DNA of 64,000 nt from Dermanyssus gallinae (GCA_003439945.1 QVRM01002216.1:186001-250000); one strand, 5' to 3'; counted from the stretch's first letter, positions 44,869 to 57,950 are shown. Numbers and translations are program-made. Notes: generated by a model from the sequence alone, not told the origin.

Positions 44869-46203
44869 AAGACAGAAGAGCCCAACCAGATTGCCAAGCT
44901 GTGGCCAAAAAGGAGAAATTTTAGCATCTCTCTTTCTACTTATTTTGTATAAGAGGATTTTTCGAAGAAAAATGGTAGCTCCTCCCCAAGGGGGCGAGTG
45001 TGGTGCGCCCTCTCGGATGTGAACGCCTTGTAGACTTCAAAGGTGTGTCTGAGATCCACATCAACTGCTGAATCACATAGGGGAGGAGAACTGGCGATGC
45101 CAGTTGGTATGCCACCTATCCGATGCGGGTATTTTCGAAAAGTCTCGTTACCCGTGAGAGGAAATGGGTTGGTGTGGCCTAACTGTGTGCGGACCCCATT
45201 GTGGAGCAAACCTCTTAGGAAATCTCGAGTGGGACCAAAAGTCCGGCGGGGTACGTCTCTTCGAGCGAGTGAGATGTCAGCATGGGGGGCAGCAGTTTTC
45301 AGGGCAGAAGCAGATCTGGTAATGCATGTAATCGTTTTGAGACCTTGCTGCTGTGTAGTGAAGCAAGCCCAAGTAGTTTGCATCCCTCTCAAGAAGGAAA
45401 TATGATACCCCTCGGGTTCCAGACGGGAAATTTCGCGACCAAACCATGATGCCAGGGTACATGGTGCCAGGTAAGATGCGTGCGGTGTGAGCCACGCGTG
45501 AGCGATGTCTTTCCACTGTCTCTAATAGAAAATAGAGAGAAGATGTCTTTCCAGCGCTGTTAGTATCTCACATCGACGTAATCGCAATAGCTAGTTCTTC
45601 CGCATAGGCTATTGACTATAAACTTGACGGTGTAAAGATAAGGAAGGCAAAGTGTTTGACAAGTAGTTGGCTGTTCGTTAATAGAATGAGGATTAAATAA
45701 TCGATTGCACTCGAGAGCCTGGTTACAATGCTGCGAATCGGGGCCGAAGTGGGTTTTGGGTATCAGGATTATTCGAGCCTCGATCTAGCAGTTGAGAATG
45801 TGCAGCTATCCGATTGTAGAATGGAATCGCTTATTGTGATGTGTCCTCAAGCATAGGTGCGGCGGCCAGTAAAGGAATTGAGGGAGTCCGCTAGTGAACT
45901 TTTGAGTCAAGTTGAGAGGCAGTGATGGTGTGTGTACTTCAGCTTACGCCGAGCGAAATTGTTTCCCTGTCCCCCAGGGGTTGCTGAGCGTTGTCGTTGT
46001 TGCCTATACTGGTACTATCCGGACAACGACGACAAACCGCCACTATCCCACTTGACACAGATATTTCAGTAACATACAAATTAACTGCAATTGTTGCTAC
46101 TAAACAAATACGTCTTCCTCTTATATTTCTTCTGTTTTTATCTGTGTCAGCATTATCTTCTTCCTTTTACCCTGCATGTTGTCTTTATTTGTCAATTAGG
46201 CAG
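44869..46203. other. No recognised gene
   Basis: Mirror-image ORFs of 120-150 codons on both strands at 44940-45405 lack domains. One minus frame near 45440 has GIMVWSRN, faintly like a transposase MVWG block, but is not supported further. Confidence 0.4.
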
Positions 46204-46556
46204 TGTTCTTGTCCCTAGAATTAACTCTAGATTTATAAAAATAAGGAGGTTGTTTTTAATTCTAGACTATTATCCGTCTCCTACGGGCTTGGAATCGCCA
46301 TGAGGCATATGTTCAACGCATAGAGGGTCGAACATGTTGAAATATCTAGAATTTCTTCCTTGTGATAGAAAGGAAGAAATTCTATTCTTCCTTTCGTGAA
46401 CAAGAGGGGCCGCGGACTCTTAGCGGTACGGTTTAGTATCATCAATTCTCAATGAGCATCGCCCAGAGAAATATCGAGCAACATCGGGAATTGAAACGGC
46501 GACACACCCGTTGATGACAGCCATGACCAGCGCACTAGCCCCCTAGACCATGCCTA
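46204..46556 (-). mobile_element. SINE-A copy 4 with internal hairpin
   Basis: The tail has AATAAGGAGGTTGTTTTTAA and the CTCCTACGGGCTTGGAATCG block; the head has ATGACCAGCGCACTAGCC and CTAGACCATGCC (minus-strand box A side). The middle part contains a 14-bp perfect stem-loop at 46348-46383 that other copies lack. Confidence 0.85.
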
Positions 46557-47297
46557 TTCCCGTTGCGTAAGCTGCCGCTACGGCGCATCTGTATCCCGCT
46601 AAATACTCTCTCCCTCTCTCTCATGTCTCTCTCATGTTCTATTCCCTTATGCAAAAATGCTCCACCATCCGATCCGGTCATCTCTCCTCTGGACTTAGTA
46701 CACCCAGCTATACCACCAGCTCCGGCATCTCCCAATATTCCACTGATCCACCAAACGTGGCCTCGCAACATGTCGTCGGTTCCGACAATCCGCGCCTAGC
46801 AACAGACATCTTGACCTTTACCCAAAAGCAATTTCCTAGCGCGGCTATACGGCGTAATGTGCATGGTCATGACACCGATGCAGTAACTAACAACACCGAT
46901 AATGCTGTTCTAGCCACTGCGATTAGATAGTTAGTTCTCATAAACGGATATTTCCCTCAAATCATCCTCGCTAACTTTCTATCACGCTCGTATGTAAATG
47001 ATGAGCTAAAACCTTACCCTGCTTCTAGTTTCAGGTTGTTTCCGAAGTCACATGAACCTGAACCCAAAGAGAACTCAATATATCTGACATGATGAGCAGT
47101 TATTTGTCCTTGCCACCACCTAGATTCAGTTATCTCCCAAGCCCGGTAGGCTTTGAGTTGTCAATTCTCAGGAAAGTGGCCTTTAGTGGCCTGCCGACAC
47201 GATACAACGGGAAGGTCAAGACCTTTCTGGAACACCACCACTTACGCTTCTATACGACATAGCCCGGTTCGACTCGATCACCCATTAGTTCTAACCT
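46557..47297. other. No recognised gene
   Basis: Unique DNA with short plus ORFs (46563-46930), Ser/Pro-rich, no domain. Confidence 0.45.
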
Positions 47298-47500
47298 GGT
47301 GGCGGCGTGGCCTAGGAGTCTAGTGCGCTAGCCACGGTTTTTGTCTACCGACGTGTCGCCGGTTAGATCTCTGTTTTTCATCGAATTCTCTTTGAACGAT
47401 GCTCATTGAGAATAGCTGACAAACCATACCGTAGAGAGGCAAGGTCGCGTGCCGTGCTGCCAGAGAAGACTCTAAGATATTTCTACATGGCTGGTGCAAT
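47298..47500 (+). mobile_element. SINE-A copy 5
   Basis: GGTGGCGGCGTGGCCTAGG head, CGCCGGTTAGATC (mutated box B), TTCTCTTTGAACGATGCTCA and a diverged TGCTGCCAGAGAAGAC block. The tail is not recognisable. Confidence 0.82.
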
Positions 47501-47737
47501 AGAGACGACATTTCTAGGAATTTGCAAATTGGCTTAAAGTTAATAAGGTAAAACCTGATGAAAATTACACCTGACTTTCTACCAATGTCACCCTTATCAG
47601 AAGTGTGCAGGGATATATCCACATAAACATCGCAGCTCAACTCAGCTAAGCGTATCGTATGTATTGCGCTTAGTGTAGTAATAGCATTCTTACTCACACT
47701 AGTAACCTACCACTACTGTCACGTTTCTCTCAGCTGA

Positions 47738-47925
47738 CTCTCTGACTCTCAGCCGAACATTTAACGTTAACGGAACCACGCGCTCGCATTGCTTCATACG
47801 ACAGACACCAATAAATACAAATGTGCAACGATGGGGATCAACCTACCCGTGCACCCGTGTGTCTCTTCCGGCGGCAAGGCGCACGCAAATGCACCCACCA
47901 CGCCACCGGGCTCGACACATTACTA
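47738..47925 (-). mobile_element. SINE-C copy 4
   Basis: Shares CTCTCAGCC, TTTAACGTTAACGGAAC, AATAAATACAAATGTGCAACG and CACCACGCCACCGGGCTCGACAC (split by substitutions) with the 37.9-kb copy. A CTA/TTA repeat and then ATAATGCATGTTTGT follow, as at 38.1 kb. Confidence 0.82.
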
Positions 47926-48976
47926 CTATTACTAATACTAATAGTAACGATTCAACTAGAAAAAACATAATGCATGTTTGTGGGCCCATGTTAGTTCTCA
48001 TCAGTCGTTCTTCTGCTTCTTCGTGTTCGGCGGCTTCTTCAACGAAATGACCTCAATCGATTTCGTGAGGCAACACACTACATCTGACCAGCAATTACGG
48101 GTCTGCCTTTGAGCACCGGTTGGCACCGGAGTCAAAGGAACGCTCAACGGGTTTCCCCGTGTAACCGCTACATGACGCAGGTGACGTTGGCAGGACACAC
48201 TGTCTGTACCGCTAGACCGTGCAATCATGCAAGCCGCACCGCCACCACCACCGTCAATATCTGCATCATATCATCTCTTGATCTGCCTGTGACAGCGGGA
48301 CATCGGCGGATTATTGCCGAGGGGAATAGTCCTTGACCACCCCAGCACGGAGACGGAGAGTGACCGTGTCATCTAATCCGAACCGAACCGCTCGCCTACA
48401 TCAGGGCTAGACAATTACAGTTCTATGAATAGAGCAAGCAACATTTAGTAGCCAGTATATGCTTAGTATTGCAGCACTGTTCATTACAATCTCAGCATGT
48501 GTCCATCGCACCAGAATCAGGAATAAATAATAATAATAATGCTGAGCTACATTGAAGTTGCCGATCATCATTTAGTTCGCTCCGCTTGTCACTAGTGCAA
48601 GCTAACGCAGAGCAGCAAAGTTCACAGTCTAGAAAAATTTGGCAAGCCAAATTTAGTGATCGGAACTGCCTGCGTCTGCTCATCAAGTTATCGCAAAGTG
48701 GTACATACATATTCAGAGACCCTGACTTTAAGAGGGACAACCAGTAACCGTTTGTGAAGGTCGACTACGTCGCATCCATCCATGAGGTTTTATCCGCCCA
48801 CTACAGGGGATGAAAGCTGTGACTAGGGGGCGGGAATGGAAGGGTCACCGTAGTGAAAGAGCACATTAAAATAATAGATCCATGCTCTTGCCCAACCGTT
48901 TGTTACTAACCAGAACAACACGGACACTACACCATTATTAATAGCGTTTGCCTCCGTGCCCCAGAAAGAATAAACG

Positions 48977-49018
<42 letters not shown>

Positions 49019-51213
49019 AGCACCCATCGAACATTAGTAATTTGGTCCATCATATCAGTTATGATCACCACTGCCATTGCAATGCACTAGCAATAACCTG
49101 AAAGTCCATTCGCGAAAATAGCATATATATAGAGATGCTTGTCCACTCGCTCTTACTTTACCAAACAGTACACATAATTAAATATTATGACCAAAAGAGA
49201 AGGCTGGCAAGATGAGCACGACATACAGCCGAGACCAGTTTAATAAGGAAGATATTACTACTCAGTTCATTCAGCAAGCTCACGTCTTTTAGTAGGTAGC
49301 CTCCTCTCCCATTCTGATCTTGTCTGGCAGACCCAACATGTCTGTACAGAGACTGCATAAATGTTGGAACCGGGAAAACACGTTTGCACCTATCCTGTGC
49401 CTGGAATGAATGAAATGAAACTTGCCTATATAAGACTATTATAGTTGCTAGTCAAACCTGTTTCTGAGAGGCCTGCTCACGAAGATGACATGCTTTGATT
49501 TTGCCCCAGAGTTACAAGCCATGACCAAATGTGTCTAGTCTAGCTTCTAGCTGCTCTAACCAATTGCGGAGCGGCTCGGCCTGAGTCCCTGCATCCTGCA
49601 AATATTAAACAATAAATAACTTGATGTTTATTATATCAGATACAACTTTAGCTGCCGGTATTCGCTCTTCGTGTAAATATGACTTTTCTGCGCAGTGAAA
49701 ACAAGATATCTATGCAGAGCGTGGCGATCTGTTAGTCCAATAACCTAAGGTGCCAGCGATTCATCCATCACTTCAAAAGCCGTAACTCGCAGTGAGTTCG
49801 TTAACGTATTATTGTTTGCTTGGCGGATGGCCAAATGGGCGCATGCAACTTAAAATAGTACCCGCCTATTTGACGATTAGTATTACGTACTTCTTGCGCA
49901 GGCGTACTTACTCATACTGAACACAATACATATTTGACCATGATAAATTATAGCAGATCAAGTCTTTGTCGTTGGTCTGTCCAACAACTTCACAATATCG
50001 AGGCACAATACCCGTACGACCTGAATTACATATGTATGCGATACATGTTTTAAAAATAAAGTCTATATATAGAGCATTTGTTTTACAACGACGACATATG
50101 AGATATGTCGAAGTGTTTATATCGCTGTACAATTGACCAACGAGTGTCGTGTTTAGGACGACGAGCACGTAGTATAATTTCACTGATTCTACGACGCGAC
50201 GCGGCTGCCACAAAGGCACTAACGTGGACTACGTGACTTGAGTGTGGTACTTGTCAGCATCATTAGATCATTAACCGACGTTTAATATATATATATATAT
50301 ATATATGTATGCGCCAGAGAGCGATCCACTCAAATAGCCGTCTGTAGCTAACGGTAGGTAACGAGTAATAACCAAAAAGACCAATGATAACAATGGCAAC
50401 CCGTCATGCGTCGGAGGCTCTATTCCAACATGACACATGATTGAAGAACGCCGACAGCGCGGCTCTCTTGTGTAATCGGTCATGATTACTAAACGTACGT
50501 TTAAAAATCAATAACAACAGTTATGACCACAAAAGCAGCAGCAACAGCAACATCAACTACATAAGGAAAACAATGCCACCAAATGATGACTATGATGGCC
50601 CTAATAATAATAATAGCAACACTGCTGGCCCGACTTGTACCACTACGAGATTGATTGACTGACTGTCTGACTGGTTGACTAGCAGTTGTGTTGTGATTAA
50701 GCGGTAGACTTCAATAGATCGGTTCGTAGGTTCGGTTATGAGCTAGTCGTCACAAACGACAAACCAAATGTTTCACCTTAGTCCCAAAAGTTTGCTTGCC
50801 ATTTTGACCTGCCGTCACGTAACAACCGTAACGCCCAGCCGTGTCAGCCGTGACCAGCCGGCAGCAGTACATGACGTCGGTACGTGACAGCATTGATCAA
50901 AGAAGCCAGAATGTTGGCAAGTCCAACATAACGACGCCGACGACAAACGTGCCCTGACCCCGTCGATTTTCCACGCTCCGACCCGCTCCGCCCCGCCACA
51001 TATAACTACCACTAACTGCCGGCTCAACAATTAACTAGCTATATTCCACTGCCTCCAATTTGCTCTAGTGTTGGTTCATTTCGTTACAGCTTTCACTATC
51101 CACCTTACGAACGTACGCTGAAGAACGTCGCCGGCATCATCACATCATTATCAGCCAATGAAAACACACAACGCATAGATCGTCGAATGTTGTGTTGAAC
51201 AACTAGTCGAAAT

Positions 51214-51215
<2 letters not shown>
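47926..51215. other. No supported gene; (TA)n at 48979-49014 and 50285-50306
   Basis: Mostly unique DNA with short ORFs. One minus ORF (48228 to 48001) ends in the Lys-rich LKKPPNTKKQKND, which looks like a protein C-terminus, but no acceptor or homology supports it. Small AAT and CAG patches occur at 48527-48540 and 50535-50560. Confidence 0.4.
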
Positions 51216-51279
<64 letters not shown>

Positions 51280-51290
51280 TATATATAAAT
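51216..51290. repeat. (TA)n microsatellite
   Basis: A long TA array with AAATA interruptions at its right end. Confidence 0.95.
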
Positions 51291-51639
51291 ATATGTATAA
51301 ATAACAAATCGAATTATTCGATCGACTATTTGTCTAGTCGCGAGCTTCAACCAATCGTGTCGCTTCGATTCATCTCATAGGTCGAAGGTCGTTTGACATC
51401 GCGATAACTCGGCTATTCAATAGTTCACTCGTTACGTATCGACATATTTAGGCATTCTTGACTATCTAACTCATTGATTCGGTGACTAGTATTCGGTGAA
51501 GGTTTAACTATTATACGCATTATGCGTAATAGTCACCCGACGACTCGCCGTACATGCTCCTAATGCTTAGTGTGATGTGGCCGCGCCACTGCTTCTGCTG
51601 AAAACTGGTAGAGACAACAAAACATATATAAATACAAAA

Positions 51640-52546
51640 AAAAACATAGATAGATACATGATTTATTTACACACCAGATTGGGTAAAATATACAATAGTA
51701 CGATCGATATCACTACAGTCTAGTAATGATATTAATATTAAAAATCGTTCAGTGCCAGCTTTGTTAGAAAGGGGATTGCATTACACTCACTGCCATGATA
51801 TCTCACACATATACCATAACAATATTTACAAACACATGTGTCACAGGGTTCATGGCAAGCGTCTTTCTGACATAGAAGGTGGTGAAAACCGTGCACAGCA
51901 AAGCGGGCGGTCATGTGCCTGTTTGTCCTGCTCGTGCCCTTCCATTCTGACCTAACCATTGCATCTGTCATATAAAAATGTGGGTCGATCTCTGCCATTT
52001 TCTCTTCATATCGCCGTATGAACTCGCTGTATGCGGGGGTGTCTGGAAGCGCAAACTGTTTTTGACCTGTTCCACGAATAGTGGAGCATCGCACAGCAAA
52101 TACGTGAGGCGGTTGTATGCTGACGTATGTAAACCTAGTACCCGCTTCAAATAAGCTGGTTTCACACGATCGAGAACACCAAGTTGAGTCGAGCTTAGTT
52201 TTGCCCATACAAGCTGGATCCCGTATAATGCAATTGGCGCTACTTTCATATTAAATAGAGCTAGCACTGCCTTAATCGAGAGCATCTGGGGCTTCTTAAG
52301 GGTTGTCGCCGCAATCAAGGCTTTTCGAGACCTCTCCTCTATATGTGCAGCGCAGGTCTTGGCTGAGGGGGTCACTGTGATACCGAGATATGTGAACTTA
52401 TTTACATTGTTCAGGTCTTGTCCATTTAACCTAAGTGTATCGGTTGCGGCCAGCCTGCCCCCGTGCCTGAACTTCATAGCTTCAGTCTTCTGCATATTTA
52501 TATATATAGTTACATATATAGATACAAAACATAAATAGGAATACAA
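51640..52546 (-). mobile_element. Non-LTR retrotransposon 3' half
   Basis: Contains the C-terminal pol coding part (see the overlapping pseudogene), a 3' UTR with an AATAAA signal on the minus strand (TTTATT near 51661-51670), and an A-run of nine (on the + strand) near 51636-51645. The 5' part is missing beyond about 52546. Confidence 0.82.
51738..52546 (-). pseudogene. Non-LTR reverse transcriptase C-terminus, one frameshift
   Basis: The upstream frame (52546 to about 52045) has KTEAMKFRHGG, then NKFTYLGITVTPS (the NKFKYLG-type motif), AHIEERSRKALIA, MLSIKAVLALFNMKVAPIALYG and VLDRVKPAYLKRVLGLH. This is the thumb/connection region typical of non-LTR RTs. Near 52040 the frame must shift by one. 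The second frame then gives DTPAYSEFIRRYEEKMAEI and ends with a Cys/His cluster, CKYCYGICVRYHGSEC, a CCHC-like C-terminal knuckle as in several LINE clades. The stop is at about 51738. The clade cannot be fixed from this part. One frameshift and few stops suggest a rather young copy. Confidence 0.85.
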
Positions 52547-52630
52547 AGAAAGGAACTAGCAGGAATAAGCAAAACAAATAGGAACTACTTCATTTGTACA
52601 ATGGATTGACTGTTGGTGCTAAACCTATCC

Positions 52631-52664
<34 letters not shown>
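52631..52664. repeat. (TA)n microsatellite
   Basis: A pure TA array upstream (minus-strand sense) of the retrotransposon fragment. Confidence 0.95.
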
Positions 52665-52666
<2 letters not shown>

Positions 52667-53224
52667 CGAGGACGGCGAGAATATGCATACGTAAATAATA
52701 AAATAAGTAGTTCGTTAAACTAAAGGGCAGGCGATGCAAACGCCTCTAATACTGAGCGCAGGATTACTGTAAGGTCAATGTTGACCTGACCTAACACGTA
52801 CCCTCTCTTCTTGTGTGGGTTCCTCCACATCCGAGAATATCCGCATATAGGTTTACTATAACTTTACTTATGATTCAACATAAACGATCTCCAATGTGCA
52901 GCTTTCGTTGTGCGTATCGGGATTTGTTTTTAAAACATTTGTTAGATTTATTAATAGTTCAATATCAACTGTCTCCATCATCTACATCAACAGCATTCCT
53001 TTATGCTGATTAGTGTCATTTCATTCAGTTTACGGCCTCATAATTTCATCACTGGGCCATATATGACCCAATCACCAACGATTGCTGCCTAATCATCCAC
53101 TACTTTATGTTTTCCATGGGGCGGGGGGAACTCGAATTCGGAAACGACTTTCTTCTTCGTCGACAAGAAATGGCCTTTACGAAAATGAAAAGAGCAATAT
53201 CCTGCATAAGCACACACACACAGT
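52665..53224. other. No recognised gene
   Basis: AT-leaning unique DNA; short ORFs only. Confidence 0.5.
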
Positions 53225-53330
53225 AACAACGACAATACAGAGATCAGAACAGCAATAACAACAACAAGAGCAACAACAAGGGCAACAACAACATCAACAA
53301 CAATAGCAACAACAACAACAACAACAACAA
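53225..53330. repeat. (CAA)n tract next to splice donor
   Basis: CAACAACAA units that, on the minus strand, form a GTT-rich start of the putative intron following the exon at 53338-53462. Confidence 0.92.
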
Positions 53331-53337
53331 CACTTAC

Positions 53338-53462
53338 TTGTTGACGTTCGTCGTTTTATTTTTGCCGGTCCGACGACAGACGCACAACGCGAGCGAGACG
53401 GCTGTCGCCAGCAAGACGCCGATGGACCAGACAATCTCAGCTGATACCCACCACGACCACAT
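53338..53462 (-). CDS. Candidate first coding exon of a single-pass membrane protein
   Basis: On the minus strand an ATG at 53462-53460 in context GCCACGATGT opens a frame reading MWSWWVSAEIVWSIG, then a hydrophobic stretch VLLATAVSLALCVC and a positive CRRTGKNK segment. It is 41 codons plus two bases, ending CAA|GTAAGTG, a strong donor at 53337. The layout is a short N-terminus, one transmembrane helix and a basic cytoplasmic start, as in type III or signal-anchor proteins. Codons are varied and GC3-rich, unlike the flanking repeats. The frame is also open upstream to about 53546 without an ATG. No next exon was identified and the family is not recognised. Confidence 0.4.
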
Positions 53463-56400
53463 CGTGGCTACGTCGGCGTGGCCCGCGTCGACGAGAATGT
53501 TAAGAACAGCACCATGCGCTGCTGGCTGAACCGGGAAGACGGACACTGGTTTTCGGGCCTTCGCGGCCTAAGCCATCTTCACTACTACTACTACAGCAAC
53601 TACTATTAGACTATTACTTCACTAGCTAAGAACAGGAAACAGCACGGTAGGTTAACACAACCACTCCTTGTACAAACGCGCAACCTCTCCGAGCACATCA
53701 AGGGGCAAACTCAAACCAAGAATCCGAAAACAGCTGCGGCAGCAGCATCAGCTGATCCGCCGGTGAACACAGCCGAACGAACAGGCCAAGCCGTCACAAC
53801 ACAAAACAATCCGGAAGGATTCTATCTGTTTTTGTTGCAGCTGTTTCTATCTATTATTATTCTGTTCGTCTGTCTGTCTGTCTGTTGGTGGGACGGACGA
53901 ATTCGATCTGTTCTTTTTTTTGTCGCAAGTTCTGTAGCAGTTGCAGCCTATGTGTTTCTGTGTTTTAGGAACGACACAACGCAGGCCCACATGTTGTTGT
54001 TGCTGCTGCTGTCAGGACAGGTTAAGGCTGTTCGATCGGCCGGTGTCAACACGACCGACTAAAGAACACGGAACGATCTCTCATCGGAGAGGTGGCCGCG
54101 CGCCGGAGAAGGAGGCGGAATAGCGCTGTTGACAGCAGGCTTGAGAAGAGACCATGTCGGGATAATGATTGCACTCCGCTTCGGCATCTCGGTGCATGAT
54201 CTCGTGATTCTCCAGTAATCGAGAGACAGTTACCACTCTCACTTCGTCGACGACAGAAGAAATCGTGATCGTCACGGCTCACTCTTGTATTGCAGGTAGG
54301 TAGGTATATATGACAGATACCGGCAGGCTCGACCAGATATACAGCAACTGTTCAACGGACCAAAACCAGCTGTTTTCTTGTTGTTGATGTTGTTGTTGCT
54401 GTTGGTGGTGTTGCTGCCGTTGTTGCTGCTCTGTTAATGCTGTTACTGAGGTTGTCAAGCAGGACAGTAGTTGTAATTGTCGTCGAGCCAATTCGTCGAG
54501 TCCGTCGTGCGTCGGCGTGAGTGAGTTCGTTGGGAGAGCGGACGGATTCGTCGCCTCGTTCGTTCTACCTTCGCCTCTTGAGACTCTCGACCGGCGCGCG
54601 TCCACTCGGAGAGAAGTTGGCGGGCCTGCGAGAGACCGCGCGCAAAGGCCGGTTCCGACTCGCTTCGTCTATAACAGTAGGTGTTCACCCACCGGGCGGG
54701 ACAGACTGTATGCGGCGTTGGTATTGTTGTTGTTGTTGTTGTTGTTTTCGTTGTTGTAATTGTTGCTGTCGCTGTTGTTGTTGCTGTTGTAGTTATTGTT
54801 GTTGTTGTAGTTGTTGTTGTTATCGCTGCCGCAGTACTAGCTAGAATCCGGCGTGGCCTGCATTTGCCATTATTGTCGTCATCGTCGGCCGCTTGTCGTA
54901 GCTGTAGTAGAACTGAAGTAAAACAGTAAACAACAGTGAAGATATCCGGCAGGTCAAACTACAGCTTGGCATCACACCAAAAAAGTCCGATCGACATCCA
55001 CCCTCGTATGTATCGTCTCGTCTTCTAAACCGACACAGAGAGACGGCTATAGTATAATACTCCAAGTCACCAAATCCAGAGAGACGCCGGCACACACGTG
55101 AACACTTACAGACACAATCACACCCACCTTTCACCCACACGTGAGATATTCGCTCGGTCACTCACGAAACTCACGAAATTTCGCTGCTCTCACTCACACA
55201 GAGCCTCACACATCACCCGTCGTCGGCATCTATTCGACGACATATATGGATGAAGACTTCCGACAGAAAGCCGAGATTTAAGTGAGATGCTTAGAACAAC
55301 GGGCACATTCACAATCAGGTGGATGGATCATCGTCGCAACACATGATTAATCGACCCTGACATCCAACATTGGTTGTTGATGATGATGACCATGATAATT
55401 ATAGCGATGATAGTGATTGTTGTTGTTCTTGCTGCTGCTGTTGTTGCCGTTGTTGTTGTTATTTTTGTTGTTAAGGTAATGACAGAAGTAGTAGTAGTAG
55501 TAGTAAAAGTAGTTAAAGCAGCTGTTAAAGTCACACACGATTAGGACAAGATTTCCTGGTCTGCTTGTTGCGGATCGAACTATCATCTACCTATATGTGC
55601 TCACTGTTGGCATCGAATTCGCACCTGATGCGTGTCGCAGCTGGTACATGTGTACATGTAAATAGTAGTAGTAGTAGTGTCTGACTTCTTCGCTTCTCGA
55701 CCGTGACGCCGATACGTATAGAATCACCTGTAATAGCAACACGTATTATATTTCGATGAATGCATTCGACGACGACGGCGCCGATATTGTTTTGAAGTGC
55801 ACTGCGATGCTCTGTTACGATCCTCTAGATACTACGATGCTGCTGCTGTTGCTGCTACTAATACAACGACAATCTCGACAGCTTCCTTCTTCGTTTGTTT
55901 TGCTATGAACCCAACAAGCGGGAAGCCGGGAAGTTGAGTCCCGCCAAACCGGAGCAGTGGTTCCCTTCGGCTTGTACTGTGGTGTTGTTGCTGCAGCTGT
56001 TGCTATTGTTGTTGTTGTACACATGCAGATCCTATAGAACAATCATCATATTGTCGATCATCATCATCATCCTACAGGGTGAATGGCTGAATAGCAACTG
56101 GTAGTCCGCCTTTGTCAGCAGCCATCGAGACGGCTGGCCGAACTGGTATGCAGACTGCAGTTTGTTTTGTTGCTGCTGCTGCTGCTCGAAGATAATCATT
56201 CGATGAATCGATATCTAGCTTACTGTGGCAGATCTCACTGACAGACAGAGGGGCAGATGGGCAGAATGCAGATAGACCTCACTCAGTCACTCACTGACTC
56301 ACTGACAATTACGCCGCTTCAGTTTCCTGACAACCAGCTGTATCCGTATATAATTGTTGCTGTTGTTGTTATTGTTGCTGTTGCTCTGTGCCGCCTGTGG

Positions 56401-57640
56401 CCTGTCTATGTACAGATGGTCTATATGAGAACACTCTTTTGCTGACCACTAACACTCATCCATAAACAGCCTCTCGCTCTCACTAAGCACTAGCAGAGCG
56501 GCTACGACAGCAACATCAACAACAACAACGATGACGACAACACAATCATCACTCCCAGCAAGAGCAGCACATCGGACGCAGGTGCAGCGTTGGCAGTGCT
56601 TGTATCAAAGCAGCAGCTGTTGTTGTTTTTCACCGTGTTGTTTCTTCTCCGCCTCATCCGCTCGCTCCCTTTTTCTTGTTGTTCTTGTTCTTCTTCGGCT
56701 TTAGCTTTTTTTCTCCCCCCCCACACAGCTACAATCGACAGCCAGCACCGCGACTGCCACGAGAAGCAGCTTCAACTGCTGCCATGTTTACACACGGTTA
56801 CACCTGATTGACTGACTTGTCGGATTCGGCATGATCATAACGATAAGATGATGATGATGATGGTGATGATGATGAGTACGATGACGTGCTGGTGGTGGTG
56901 CTCATGTCGATCATAGACAACAGCAGTGAAGGGACTCGTTCATTCTTTCTCTCTCAAAAGCCACCGGGCGTCTGTGCGTTTACTTGTGTAGACAGACAGC
57001 CTGTCCTCCTCTTCTTGTGTTCTGTTGTCAACGTCCTCACTGCTCTGCTGGTGACTGCCGGTCCTACTGCGTGCAGGTCTGAGCACCTCCACCACTTCTA
57101 CTACTACTACTACTACTACTATGACTATACAGCAACCCACCCACCGACCCACCGTCACAAAACGCACTCCGAGTTAAACAACTCTCGACTCGGGCCTCCT
57201 TTCCCCCGGCCGCACTGTCAACATGCTACTGGTTCCCTGCCCTTTCCCCGCGAGCGAAGTCAGCTTATCAACAAAGCAGTCAGCATCGGCAGCTATCGGC
57301 TGCTCGAAAAACAACAACAAAGACAAATCGAGAATAACAACAACAGTAATTGTTGTAGCAGACGACAGTGAAGCAGACGACCACAACAATAGAGCAGACG
57401 CTGTACGACGACGACGACAACGCAGAATGCTGGTGTCACAGTGATGGTAAACGATGATGACGGTACTGTGGTTCATAATTAATCATATGTGCGTAAATAT
57501 ATTAAGAATAATAAAGTACTCTAAAAAATGATGGGTATTTATTTAATGCTACTACGTCTGTAACAGTAGATCACTTGTGAGACAGAGTAGCAAACGTCTC
57601 ATTCGGTCTATTACTAATTATTATTATTATTACCACAACA
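53463..57640. other. GC-moderate, repeat-rich region upstream of the candidate minus exon
   Basis: Holds GTT/GTC tracts at 54721-54832, a GTT/GCT patch near 54375-54430, GTT/GAT patches at 55375-55510, CTA/ACT repeats at 57096-57120, and CAA/GAC patches at 57305-57425. A minus ORF 54605-54279 is Gln-rich from CAG/CAA repeats. The region could hold 5' UTR exons or regulatory DNA of the minus-strand gene, but nothing specific can be shown. Confidence 0.4.
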
Positions 57641-57692
57641 GAGGATGGTCTCGAATTAAAAACATTTTTTAAGGAGGTTGTTTCTAATTCGA
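57641..57692. mobile_element. Possible SINE-A-type tail scrap
   Basis: TTTTTTAAGGAGGTTGTTTCTAATTC resembles the SINE-A tail block AAGGAGGTTGTTTTTAATTC at 46.24 kb. An ATTATTATTATT patch lies just upstream. Confidence 0.4.
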
Positions 57693-57950
57693 CGATTGAC
57701 GCGCACACACTATACCAGAGATATGAGTTCAAATTGAGACACTTTGTCCGTGTGGCGCACTTTTCTCCGTCCAAATGTTTCTTCGTCCGCACCAATCTTG
57801 TATGTGGCTTGTATGTACATAAGTTCGCTCGATCCAGGCACGATAAGCCTTATTTCTGCTTAAAGCACGTATGATAAGCAAGCAATAATGGCAATGGGCA
57901 GTTTGGTACGGCATTACTTAGTCACGGACGATTATAGTCTGCCTTGACAT

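Noticed and set aside
44940..45405. Opposed 150- and 120-codon ORFs
   Set aside because: Mirror-image open frames with no domain, start context or splice signals; most likely chance in GC-balanced DNA.
45277..45516. GIMVWSRN motif suggesting a third Tc1-type transposase
   Set aside because: Only one short block resembles MVWG. No flanking catalytic blocks could be found.
48001..48228. Minus ORF ending LKKPPNTKKQKND, a possible terminal exon of the 53.4-kb gene
   Set aside because: No good acceptor in phase, no poly(A) signal and no homology; linkage to the 53.4-kb exon is speculation.
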